Below are positions 46,849 through 54,828 of a stretch of DNA of 64,000 nt, piece by piece. Position numbers and translations under genes: made by a program. Every line of letters starts with the position of its first letter. The first letter of the stretch is position 1. Source of the DNA: Bacteroidota bacterium (GTDB taxonomy: Bacteria > Bacteroidota > Bacteroidia > Chitinophagales > BACL12); contig JADJIS010000003.1 of NCBI GenBank assembly GCA_016706865.1, positions 124,001-188,000 of the forward strand, given 5' to 3'. Below the pieces are notes generated by a model, which saw nothing but the letters and a program-made list of their open reading frames with translations, was not told the DNA's origin and did not search any database.

Positions 46849-47337
46849 TCAGAACAACTTCAATACCCCTAAGCCAAATTGAGCTTCGTGTTCGAGTAAC
46901 CATTGCTTTCGCCAGAGTCCTCCTGCATAACCCACCAACGAATTATTTGAACCAACTATTCGATGGCAGGGTATTATGATAGCGATAGGATTTTTACCAT
47001 TTGCCGCACCAACTGCCCGAACGCTTTTTTCGTCGCCAACCTTTTTTGCTAGATCGAGATAACTCGCAGTGTTTGCATAAGGCACTTCTAAAAGTTGATT
47101 CCAAACAGAGGATTGAAAAAATGTGCCCACAGGATTTAATTTCAGATCAAACTTCTTTCTGGTTCCTGCAAAATATTCTTCCAGTTGTTTTCTGCATTCG
47201 GCAATAATTCCGTTGCTAATATACTCCTTGCCATTTGGTAACATATCAAAACTAACGGAATGAATTGCATTTTCATCTCCTTTAATTTCAAGAAGTCCGA
47301 GTGGCGATTCAAAATAATGTGCATTGAGATGAGCCAT
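46849..47337 (-). CDS. ogt: Methylated-DNA-[protein]-cysteine S-methyltransferase (Ogt/MGMT)
   Basis: This suicide repair enzyme takes methyl groups from O6-methylguanine or O4-methylthymine onto its own Cys. The 162-residue protein has the active-site motif IIIPCHRIVG with the acceptor Cys124, the helix-turn-helix region FQSSVWNQLLEVPYANTASY with the Tyr/Arg finger area (SVRAVGAANGKNP), and the closing GYAGGLWRKQWLLEHE. Length and order match Ogt rather than the two-domain Ada. It starts 26 nt after the stop of the DUF6265-like gene at 47364 and could be cotranscribed with it. Confidence 0.95.
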   Translation of the reverse strand: MAHLNAHYFESPLGLLEIKGDENAIHSVSFDMLPNGKEYISNGIIAECRKQLEEYFAGTRKKFDLKLNPVGTFFQSSVWNQLLEVPYANTASYLDLAKKVGDEKSVRAVGAANGKNPIAIIIPCHRIVGSNNSLVGYAGGLWRKQWLLEHEAQFGLGVLKLF

Positions 47338-47363
47338 TAAACAAATTTAACCATTCTTTAATT

Positions 47364-47855
47364 TTATTTACTTTTCGTGTAATTAAATTCTATCACTTTA
47401 TTTTCTCCCTGCACCATACCTTCGATCTTCGCATGTAATGTTTTTTTATTTACAGGTTTGTAGGAAATTATTTGAGGGTAGTCATGTTTCGGATTTACAA
47501 AAATATACCATTCATCAACTATGCCCGAATAAATGAATTTAACCGGAAGATCATCATTCTGATCTTTTACTTCTGAAATAAAATAAATGGTATCGTTCTC
47601 TTGTTTCAGGGTAATAATTTCCAGGGGATCTTTATTGATGCTATCGGTAGGGTTTTGCAAAAAATTCACAACTGCTTTATAAGTTTGGTCGTCTACCTTC
47701 GTCCACTGCTCCACCATATTACCTCCATCCGTTTTTATTTGCCAGGTTCCCACCAGCCATTTAAACTGATTAGTAAAATCGGAAGTTTTCTGTGCATGCA
47801 GCGAATTGCTGAACAATTTGCAGAAAATTAAGGTCAATATAAATATTTTCTTCAT
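47364..47855 (-). CDS. DUF6265-like secreted protein
   Basis: The 163-residue protein has a signal peptide (ending SLHAQ) and a lipocalin-like pattern: FKWLVGTWQIKTDGGNMVEQWTK, YKAVVNFL, LKQENDTIYFISEV, FVNPKHDYPQIISYK and the final strand NKVIEFNYTKSK. The opening L-x-G-T-W and the PKHDYPQ motif are those of DUF6265 and related heme- or lipid-binding-like small barrels. Function not established. It precedes ogt by 26 nt on the same strand. Confidence 0.75.
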   Translation of the reverse strand: MKKIFILTLIFCKLFSNSLHAQKTSDFTNQFKWLVGTWQIKTDGGNMVEQWTKVDDQTYKAVVNFLQNPTDSINKDPLEIITLKQENDTIYFISEVKDQNDDLPVKFIYSGIVDEWYIFVNPKHDYPQIISYKPVNKKTLHAKIEGMVQGENKVIEFNYTKSK

Positions 47856-48236
47856 ATGATATCGGCTGCTAAAATAGAAAAAGTATGCTGAAGGTTTGTT
47901 AAATTCAAAAAATCAATGGTTTTGGAAGTAGGAAATAGGAAATAGGAAGTAGGAAGTAGGACATAGGACTGACAAAGGACAATGGAAACTGACATAGGAT
48001 TGATTTGTATTAGCCTTTTATTTTAAATACTAATTAATGTGTTAAAGTCATTTGGAAAATATTCTACTTTTATATTTCATAAACCTCTTCGTGAAAACTT
48101 TGTGTCCTTTATGCCTTCGTGGCAAAAAAAATATTCGTAGGAAATTAATCTTTCATTCCAAATAAAATTCCTTCCCGTTTCCTTCCCGTTCTTACCGCCT
48201 TCCCGGCAAAAAAAACACCCGGGAAACAGGATCCTT
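47856..48236. other. Intergenic region with heptamer repeats
   Basis: At 47923-47968 about six units of GGAAATA/GGAAGTA run in tandem and fade into GGACATAGGACTGACAAAGGAC. At 48085-48126 TTTGTGTCC and CTTCGTGGC-like words recur, and at 48168-48206 CCTTCCCG is repeated with an imperfect C/G-rich stem. Frames here have no coding look. No promoter or terminator could be assigned. Confidence 0.6.
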
Positions 48237-48716
48237 CTATTTCTGAAATGGAAGTTTAAATCCCTTTTTTTGTTTAACCAATACATATCTAAACGAAAAA
48301 CCAATACCTAAATGAAACCAATCATCCTCTTGTAATTTAAATGCCGGTTTTAGATCTGCGGAAATTACGAGTGGGAGTAATAATACTTTATACTCCACAC
48401 CAAAAACAAGATTGCAACCAACATAAGAAGAATCTGATAATAAATACTTTCCAACGGATGGGCCTATTCCTCCATACATATTTAAACTTTTTGTAAATAA
48501 TAAATTATTATGATGTTCGATCATTGCGGTGGCAGAAACTTCCTTGAAATTAATTTGTCCGATCGCCTCTATGGTGGTATGTTCAAAAATGCGTTGTTGT
48601 AAACTCAATCCAAAACCTTCATTCGAAAATCGAACGCCTGCAGCGGTGATGTATTTTTGGGCCGGAAGTTGATTAGTTATGATGATAATTATACCGATCA
48701 GAAAAGTTCTTTTCAT
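48237..48716 (-). CDS. Small outer-membrane beta-barrel-like protein, unknown
   Basis: The 159-residue protein has a signal peptide (ending NQLPAQ) and alternating strands with Gly and aromatic residues, including AAGVRFSNEGFGLSLQQRIF, SLNMYGGIGPSVGKY and WFHLGIGFSFRYVLV. This is the pattern of short OmpA/OmpW-like eight-strand barrels common in Bacteroidota. The last residues (KQKKGFKLPFQK) are basic and not a barrel end signal in the classic sense. It stands alone between two repeat-filled spaces. Confidence 0.65.
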   Translation of the reverse strand: MKRTFLIGIIIIITNQLPAQKYITAAGVRFSNEGFGLSLQQRIFEHTTIEAIGQINFKEVSATAMIEHHNNLLFTKSLNMYGGIGPSVGKYLLSDSSYVGCNLVFGVEYKVLLLPLVISADLKPAFKLQEDDWFHLGIGFSFRYVLVKQKKGFKLPFQK

Positions 48717-49196
48717 AATGTCAATAGTCAGGAGTCAAGAGTCAATGGTCAGTATGGAGACTGATTGAAAATTAGCGTACTCGTTATTATTTATCGGGTA
48801 AATGAGTAATGAGTTATGCCCGCCCGGATGACCCGGTCGGACGGGAGTAATGAATTTACCCTATCGCGGCGTTTGCCTCCAATTAATACGTTCTTCTTCA
48901 TATTACTTAAAACGTAAGTGACTTCGATTGTAGTATAATTTCAGAAGTCAGAGCCGTAAATTGACACGCGAATCGGGACGCGGGAATCGGGATTAGATTG
49001 ATTTTGAGTGTAAAATTTTATTACTAAGAATAAGTTAAAAGTAGGGTGTAAAATTTACAGTTAATATCGAGCTCCCCTTTTTCCACCTTACCACCCTTCC
49101 TTCCTTAGATCCTTAGAACCTTACCCTTCGAATCTTCTCCCTTCTCCCTTCGAATCTTCATGAATAACCCTTCGAATCTTTATTTATCTTTGTGCC
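48717..49196. other. Intergenic region with heptamer repeats and GC-rich hairpin
   Basis: GTCAATA/GTCAAGA units (48720-48752) border the minus-strand start codon. At 48818-48845 lies the second copy of the 28-bp GC-rich hairpin, between GAGTAAT units. CCCTTCGAATCTT occurs three times between 49126 and 49181. TATCTTTG at 49185-49192, a -7 promoter match, is only 4 nt before the GTG start of the GH3 gene. No gene is supported here. Confidence 0.65.
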
Positions 49197-50690
49197 GTGG
49201 GCCTAAAATCACTATTCTCCCGACCCTTTGCAGCTTACATATCCCGAAAAGTAAAAAATTCGGCGAAAAATGCATTGAACTGTCAGGAAGAGATCATGTT
49301 GGATTTAGTGAAGGATGCGCAATCTACTTTATTTGGAAAGGATCACAATTTTTCTGAAATAAATAATTACGAATCCTTTAAAAAAAATATCCCTATCCGT
49401 GATTATGAGGGGTTAAAAATTTATATAGATAAAGTTGTTGCAGGCGAAGCAGATATTTTGTGGAAGGGCAAACCATTATATCTTGCAAAAACTTCGGGTA
49501 CTACTTCAGGAGTAAAATATATTCCTTTAACAAAAGAATCAATTCCTAACCATATTAATTCTGCAAGAAATGCATTGCTGATGTACATTCATGAAACAGG
49601 AAATACAAGTTTCATAAATGGCAAAATGATATTTCTTCAAGGATCCCCTGTATTAACGGAAAAAGCGGGAATTAATGTCGGTAGATTATCCGGCATTGTG
49701 TATCATTTTGTTCCTGCATATTTATTAAAAAACCGAATGCCTTCTTATGAAGTAAATTGTATAGAAGATTGGGAAACAAAAGTAGAGGCAATTGCAAAAG
49801 AAACAATTTCAAAAAAAATGTCGCTCATAAGTGGAATTCCACCTTGGGTATTGATGTACTTTGAAAAACTTTTAGAAATCTCCGGAAAACAAAAGATAAA
49901 AGATATTTTTCCCGATTTCTCACTTTTTGTTTATGGCGGAGTTAATTACGAACCCTACCGAACAAAAATTGAAGCTATAGTCGGGAAAAAAATTGACACA
50001 ATAGAAACATATCCCGCAAGCGAAGGATTTATTGCCTACCAGGATTCGCAAACAGAAGAAGGATTATTATTAAACGTGGATTCCGGAATTTTTTTCGAAT
50101 TTATTCCTGCAGGAGAAATTTTTGAGGAAAATCAAACACGCATTTCTTTAAAGGATGTTCAATTAAATATTAATTACGCACTCATATTAAATAATAATGC
50201 AGGATTATGGGGATATAATATCGGCGATACCATAAAATTTGTATCCAAAGACCCATATAGAATTGTTGTAACCGGTCGTATTAAACACTTTATTTCTGCC
50301 TTTGGTGAACATGTGATAGGAGAGGAGGTGGAGTTTGCCATGATGAAAGCAGCAGAGGAGCTAAAAGTGGAATTTGTCGAATTTACCGTTGCTCCTCAGG
50401 TTAACCCAACTTCAGGCATCCCTTATCATGAGTGGTTCGTCGAGTTTTCTACCCCGTTGGTCGAAATGGATGTTTTTGGAGCTAAAATTGATGCTTATCT
50501 TCAACAAAAAAATATTTATTACAAAGATCTCATAGAAGGAAAAATACTGAGACCACTGGTAATAACCGTTGTTAAACCCGGAGGATTTAAAGATTATATG
50601 CGTTCTGTTGGCAAGTTAGGAGGACAAAACAAGGTAGCCCGACTCAGTAACGACCGCAAGATAGCCGATGAACTTAAACAATGGACCTAG
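49197..50690 (+). CDS. GH3 family adenylate-forming (acyl-acid amido synthetase-like) protein
   Basis: The 497-residue protein belongs to the GH3 superfamily, ANL-type enzymes that activate a carboxylic acid with ATP and join it to an amine. Diagnostic are the P-loop LYLAKTSGTTSGVKYIPLT, YGGVNYEPYRTKIE, the acyl-adenylate motif ETYPASEGFIAYQ and GYNIGDTIKF with its ribose-binding Asp, and VTGRIKHFISAFGEHV. The GTG start at 49197 is chosen because GLKSLFSRPFAAYISRK fits the family's N-terminus. In plants these enzymes conjugate auxin or jasmonate; the bacterial substrate is unknown. It is 65 nt upstream of rseP and may share its transcript. Confidence 0.88.
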   Translation: MGLKSLFSRPFAAYISRKVKNSAKNALNCQEEIMLDLVKDAQSTLFGKDHNFSEINNYESFKKNIPIRDYEGLKIYIDKVVAGEADILWKGKPLYLAKTSGTTSGVKYIPLTKESIPNHINSARNALLMYIHETGNTSFINGKMIFLQGSPVLTEKAGINVGRLSGIVYHFVPAYLLKNRMPSYEVNCIEDWETKVEAIAKETISKKMSLISGIPPWVLMYFEKLLEISGKQKIKDIFPDFSLFVYGGVNYEPYRTKIEAIVGKKIDTIETYPASEGFIAYQDSQTEEGLLLNVDSGIFFEFIPAGEIFEENQTRISLKDVQLNINYALILNNNAGLWGYNIGDTIKFVSKDPYRIVVTGRIKHFISAFGEHVIGEEVEFAMMKAAEELKVEFVEFTVAPQVNPTSGIPYHEWFVEFSTPLVEMDVFGAKIDAYLQQKNIYYKDLIEGKILRPLVITVVKPGGFKDYMRSVGKLGGQNKVARLSNDRKIADELKQWT

Positions 50691-50755
50691 TGTTAACAAA
50701 CTTTAGTTTTCCAATACATTAAATCACAGTAAAATTCACGAATTTCGCAGCAATT

Positions 50756-52072
50756 ATGGTAATTATACAGGTAGCACAATTAATTTTAGCACTCACAATT
50801 TTAGTATTTATACATGAACTCGGTCACTTTCTGGCCGCAAGAATGTTCGGAGTCAGAGTTGAAAAATTTTACATTTTTTTCGATGCATGGGGCAAAAAAA
50901 TATGGTCGTTTAAACGGGGCGATACCGAATATGGTATTGGTTGGTTACCCCTCGGCGGTTATGTAAAAATTGCCGGTATGGTGGACGAAAGTCTGGATAA
51001 AGAAGCGATGAAACTTCCCCCGCAACCCTGGGAATTGCGTTCCAAAGCAAACTGGAAAAAATTTGTTGTGATGATAGCCGGTATCGTTATGAATGTGATA
51101 CTCGGTATTATTTTATACATTTTTATTCTGAATAATTACGCTAAACATTATACAACTGTTGAAGGTGTAAATAAGGAAGGAGGTATTTATGCAACTACTT
51201 CCGGACAACAATACGGTTTTCAAACCGGAGATAAATTAATTTCGATCAACGGAAATTCATACGAACGTTTGGATGATTATATGAATGCGCGTTTATATTT
51301 TGGATCGAAGGTAGTGGTGGAACGCAATGGAAATCAAGTTCCAATTACTGTTGCCGATTCTGCATTCCTAGATAAAATGCGTGGAAATATTTTATTTGAT
51401 CTTAAAGCAACGGTAAAAATTGATTCTCTTAGTGATACTTTGCTCAATGCAAAACAAGCTGGAATTTTAATGGGAGATATTATCAGATCTGTGGATAGTG
51501 TAGATATCACCTGTTATTCGCATCTGATAGATGTTTTACAATCTAAAAAAGATCAACAGGTATTTATTACCGTGGAAAGAAACGGGCAATTAAATACTAT
51601 GCCTGTTGCTGTTAATCGCGATGGCAGAATAGGATTTAAACCGGATATAGAATTTTTTCCTTACGACTCTGTAAAATATACTTTTGCAAAAGCAGTGAGT
51701 TACGGAACAAGAGATGCATTTGAAGTATTTTATTTTCAGGCAATAAGTTTATGGAGAATATTAAAGGGTGATATTCCTGCAAAAGATTCCATTTCTAGTC
51801 CAATAGGTATAACAAAATTATTTAATCCGGTTTGGGATTGGAGTTCTTTCTGGTTGTTGACGGCATTATTGAGTATGGTATTGGCATTTATGAATTTATT
51901 ACCTATACCTGCATTAGACGGAGGACATATGATGTTCATAATAATTGAAAGTATTACCGGTAAAAAATTATCAGATAAATTCATGGAAAGGGCACAAGTT
52001 GTGGGGATGGTGCTGTTGCTGAGTTTGATGGTTTTTGCTGTTGGAAACGATATTGTGAAAATGTTTGAATAA
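50756..52072 (+). CDS. rseP: RseP, site-2 intramembrane zinc metalloprotease
   Basis: RseP cuts membrane-bound substrates such as anti-sigma factors and leftover signal peptides. The 438-residue protein has the zinc motif HELGH at residues 20-24 in the first membrane helix, the EKFYIFFDAWGKKIW and YGIGWLPLGGYVKIAGM elements, two periplasmic PDZ-like domains (about 135-310) and the second zinc site NLLPIPALDGGH near residue 387. Four membrane helices are expected. Its stop overlaps the start of the next gene (TAATG), which shows translational coupling with the unknown protein and then hscB. Confidence 0.95.
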   Translation: MVIIQVAQLILALTILVFIHELGHFLAARMFGVRVEKFYIFFDAWGKKIWSFKRGDTEYGIGWLPLGGYVKIAGMVDESLDKEAMKLPPQPWELRSKANWKKFVVMIAGIVMNVILGIILYIFILNNYAKHYTTVEGVNKEGGIYATTSGQQYGFQTGDKLISINGNSYERLDDYMNARLYFGSKVVVERNGNQVPITVADSAFLDKMRGNILFDLKATVKIDSLSDTLLNAKQAGILMGDIIRSVDSVDITCYSHLIDVLQSKKDQQVFITVERNGQLNTMPVAVNRDGRIGFKPDIEFFPYDSVKYTFAKAVSYGTRDAFEVFYFQAISLWRILKGDIPAKDSISSPIGITKLFNPVWDWSSFWLLTALLSMVLAFMNLLPIPALDGGHMMFIIIESITGKKLSDKFMERAQVVGMVLLLSLMVFAVGNDIVKMFE

Positions 52073-52923
52073 TGACCCGTTTTTTTAAAAGAGTTTTATT
52101 TATAACAATTTGTTTGTTGTTTTTTGCAAAAATTAATTTTGCTCAAAATTCAACAGGGGGACAATTATTATCAGGTGATACGGTATATCCAAAACACAAG
52201 GTGATGATCATCCCGTTTAATATGTATAATTATTTTTCTGATGCTGATCCTGAACTGGCTCAAAAAAATGAAAAGGATGTAACAGATATTTCCACACTTT
52301 TCAGATACGGATTAAATTATAATATCAGTGCAAGGGTAATTTCAGCATACGATCCTTATAATATTTTAGTTGACACCACACTTCAATCAGGACAAGATCT
52401 CAATATGATCTATGCATCCATTAAATATCAGTTTGAAAAACCAATGGATGTTAATGCAAAGGATAGTGCAGAAAATAAAACAATAAAACAGCCGGATATT
52501 TTTGGATTGGGGGGAGAAGAAGTTGAAGAGGAAAAAAAGAAAATTTCCTTCAACAAAAAGGAAGAAGAACCTGCAAACACCAAATATATGAATGCAGTGA
52601 TCACCCATCCGGAAATATTTCCGAATCTTCAAAAAAAATACGGAACCGATCTGTTTTTATTCATAAATCAGTTTGAATTAATTACTAACTATAACCATTG
52701 TCTCGACAGGGCTGAAAATTCATTTGAAAGAAAGGTGGTGGTGCATTATTCTGTTTATAATGCGGAAGGAAAACAATTAAAGGGAGATGCCATAACAGTA
52801 ACTTTTGGTTCTGCACAAACCAATGTCGACGAAATTGTATCACAACAATTTCCGCTCATTGCTGATTATTTGTCACAGTCAATTCAAACAACTACCACCT
52901 ATCCCGCAGGAGCAAGAAAATGA
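52072..52923 (+). CDS. Secreted protein of unknown function between rseP and hscB
   Basis: Not recognised. The 283-residue protein has a signal peptide (ending KINFAQ) and begins its mature part with GDTVYPKHKVMIIPFNMYNYFSDAD. The middle (about 130-165) is highly charged with runs of Glu and Lys (DIFGLGGEEVEEEKKK), and the rest looks like mixed alpha/beta with AVITHPEIFPNLQKKYGTDLFLFINQFELIT. The opening P-x-x-K-V-x-x-I-P-F resembles periplasmic proteins of the CsgG/lipoprotein-assembly type, but no more can be said. It overlaps rseP by 1 nt and hscB by 4 nt. Confidence 0.75.
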   Translation: MTRFFKRVLFITICLLFFAKINFAQNSTGGQLLSGDTVYPKHKVMIIPFNMYNYFSDADPELAQKNEKDVTDISTLFRYGLNYNISARVISAYDPYNILVDTTLQSGQDLNMIYASIKYQFEKPMDVNAKDSAENKTIKQPDIFGLGGEEVEEEKKKISFNKKEEEPANTKYMNAVITHPEIFPNLQKKYGTDLFLFINQFELITNYNHCLDRAENSFERKVVVHYSVYNAEGKQLKGDAITVTFGSAQTNVDEIVSQQFPLIADYLSQSIQTTTTYPAGARK

Positions 52924-53444
52924 GTTACTTCCAATTGTATGAATTGCCTATGTCGTTTCTTGTAGATGAGAAATTAATAAAACAAAAATATCTCGCTTTA
53001 AGCCGCAAGTTTCATCCCGATTTTTATACCGGGGCAGATGCAAGCAAACAACATGAAATTTTGGAATTATCCACCCAAAACAACAAAGCTTTTCAAACTT
53101 TATCCGATTTCGACAAGCGCATTAAGTATATTTTAATGGAGAAAGGATATCTCGAAGAAGAAGAAAAATTCGCCCTTCCCCAAATGTTTTTAATGGAAAT
53201 GATGGACCTCAACGAACTAGCCATGGAAGTGGAATTTGACCCTGAACCCGAAAAAAAACAAGAAGTTTTGAATCATATTCAAACCACAGAAACTGCACTT
53301 TTAGACTCCATAATGCCCATTTTAAGCAGTTATAACGAAGAAACTGCCACAGAAACCGATTACAAGGCCATAAAAGAATTTTACTATAAACGCAAGTATT
53401 TATTGCGTATTCGGGCTCAGTTGGATAAATTTGCGGTCGATTAG
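52920..53444 (+). CDS. hscB: HscB, co-chaperone for iron-sulphur cluster assembly
   Basis: HscB brings the IscU-type scaffold to an Hsp70 for cluster transfer. The 174-residue protein has an N-terminal J-domain (YFQLYELPMSFLVDEKLIKQ, with the HPD motif at residues 32-34) and the C-terminal helical bundle with PQMFLMEMMDLNE, the LMxxMELRE-like element that binds the scaffold, and the closing YYKRKYLLRIRAQLD. Its ATG overlaps the previous stop (ATGA). Partner genes hscA and iscU are not in the window, though dnaK at 42856 could serve as Hsp70. Confidence 0.9.
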   Translation: MSYFQLYELPMSFLVDEKLIKQKYLALSRKFHPDFYTGADASKQHEILELSTQNNKAFQTLSDFDKRIKYILMEKGYLEEEEKFALPQMFLMEMMDLNELAMEVEFDPEPEKKQEVLNHIQTTETALLDSIMPILSSYNEETATETDYKAIKEFYYKRKYLLRIRAQLDKFAVD

Positions 53445-53548
53445 GTTATCGTGCTTAAAAATTTAAGCCGAAGTTGTAGCATAGCAGACAGCAAATTTTG
53501 TGGATGGTAGATCACAAAATTCCTGATAAACGTTCTTAAAATATAATT

Positions 53549-53632
53549 GCCGAAGTGGTGGAATGGTAGACACGCTGGATTCAAAATCCAGTGTCCTCAA
53601 CAGACGTGTGGGTTCGAGTCCCACCTTCGGTA
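53549..53632 (+). tRNA. tRNA-Leu (CAA)
   Basis: 84 nt, with acceptor GCCGAAG/CTTCGGT, D-arm GTGGAATGGTAGACAC, anticodon stem CTGGA/TCCAG around TTCAAAA (anticodon CAA), a long variable arm (GTGTCCTCAACAGACGTG) as in class II tRNAs, and the T-loop GGGTTCGAGTCCC. Discriminator A; CCA not encoded. Confidence 0.97.
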
Positions 53633-53691
53633 CAAATTAATCTGAAATCCTGCCAAACAGAAGGTTTAGAGGTTGAAATCTGAGCAGCAGC

Positions 53692-53912
53692 ACAACCGCA
53701 TCACTTTTATTATTGTTTCCAATGCTCAAGGTAAATTTGAAATATTTTAGAATTGAAACTTGCCTTTTCTGATTAAGAAGTTGACATTCCCGTTAAATTC
53801 TCTATATGTGATCCCTACGGGATTTTTGTCCAATTTATCTATTATGCTACCGATTTCGTCCCTACAGGACTGTTTATTGATATCGGCAAATAAAATTAAC
53901 TCCTAAATTGTC
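53692..53912 (+). repeat. Direct repeat, copy 1, beside tRNA-Leu
   Basis: A segment of about 210 bp with small palindromes ATCCC-TAC-GGGAT (53811-53823) and a CGTCCCTACAGGAC element (53857-53870). Copy 2 at 60362-60575 has the same order of elements and long identical words (for example TTTTCTGATTAAGAAGTTGA). The copies bracket a 6.5-kb block. The rest of 53633-54195 holds only a 40-codon frame at 53949 that I do not support as a gene. Confidence 0.85.
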
Positions 53913-54125
53913 AAAAACTAAATCACCATTGAAAAAGCAATTGATTTAATGAAAACTATCTACAGGATTACCGTTGAGATGCCCCAATCTTCTGCTAAAT
54001 CAGCACTCATTTTTGCACCCCATGACAATCAACAAGAGTTACTAAAAATCTTTAACCTTAATATTTAAACTAAACTGGCTCAATGCGGAAAACAGGAGGC
54101 TATTAGATTTAATTAATTGATATAA

Positions 54126-54154
54126 TAAAAAAACCCGCTACATTTTGTAACGGG
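54126..54154 (-). terminator. Strong rho-independent terminator
   Basis: On the minus strand CCCGTTACA pairs with TGTAGCGGG (one G-T pair) around AAA, followed by seven T residues, 42 nt after the end of the orphan sorting domain. It would end the transcript from the glycosidase-like gene. Confidence 0.9.
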
Positions 54155-54195
54155 CACTTGCTATTTAATCCAAGGAAATAATATTCACTATTTCA

Positions 54196-54786
54196 TTACT
54201 TCATTTTTACAAATACTTCAGATTCAGTCCTTAATCCTTCTTTTTTAATTACAACATTATAAACTCCAACCGCCAAATCACTAACACTAATTTTTTGACC
54301 CTCAGTTGCAAATCTAGATTTTATTAAACTACCGGTCATATTAAATATGTCAACTTGAAAATCCTTATTTTCAAATTCAATTGGAGTAATTAATTCAACA
54401 ATAAAATATTCAGAAGATGGGTTTGGGTAAATGCGATAAATATCTTCAAGTTCTCCTAAGCGAAGTAATGTAAATGGGATTTCAAAATAACCTACTGATG
54501 TAGCAGGTACTTCTACGCATTTGCAATCCGCAGGAACACCTGGAGGACATGAAACAAAACCAAATCCAGGTACGCCGGCAGCAGCTGATAAATCAAACCA
54601 ATTAGGATAGGTAAGAGGACTTGTGCTACATGGATATTGGTTAGTGATTTTATCTAAAATCGCGGACCTGCCTGAAGTTGAATATAATTGTTGCGGATCA
54701 ACACATAATATCGACGGAGTGCTAAATGAAATTCCCGCGGCTCCAGTATATATTGTAACCAAGTTGTTAGGGTCAATTATGTATCG
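54196..54786 (-). pseudogene. Orphan C-terminal part of a T9SS cargo protein
   Basis: The frame is open from 54786 (after a TAG) to the stop at 54196 and codes for about 196 residues without a good start: no ATG, no signal peptide, only a TTG at 54762. It holds a Cys-rich stretch (QYPCSTSPLTYPNW, SCPPGVPADCKCVEV) and a full T9SS type A sorting domain (YRIYPNPSSEYFIVEL to SEVFVKMK). It lies in the same frame as the glycosidase-like gene upstream; 45 nt that begin and end with stops (TAA at 54829, TAG at 54787) separate them. Most likely it is the cut-off tail of that gene or of a lost one. Confidence 0.7.
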
Positions 54787-54828
54787 CTAGGGTATGCTTT
54801 TAATATTAGTATAATAAATATATAATTT

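Noticed and set aside
53949..54068. A 40-codon frame starting MKTIYRITVEMPQ
   Set aside because: It is too short, with no known relative, no ribosome or promoter signal, and lies right after a direct repeat. It may be a remnant but cannot be supported.
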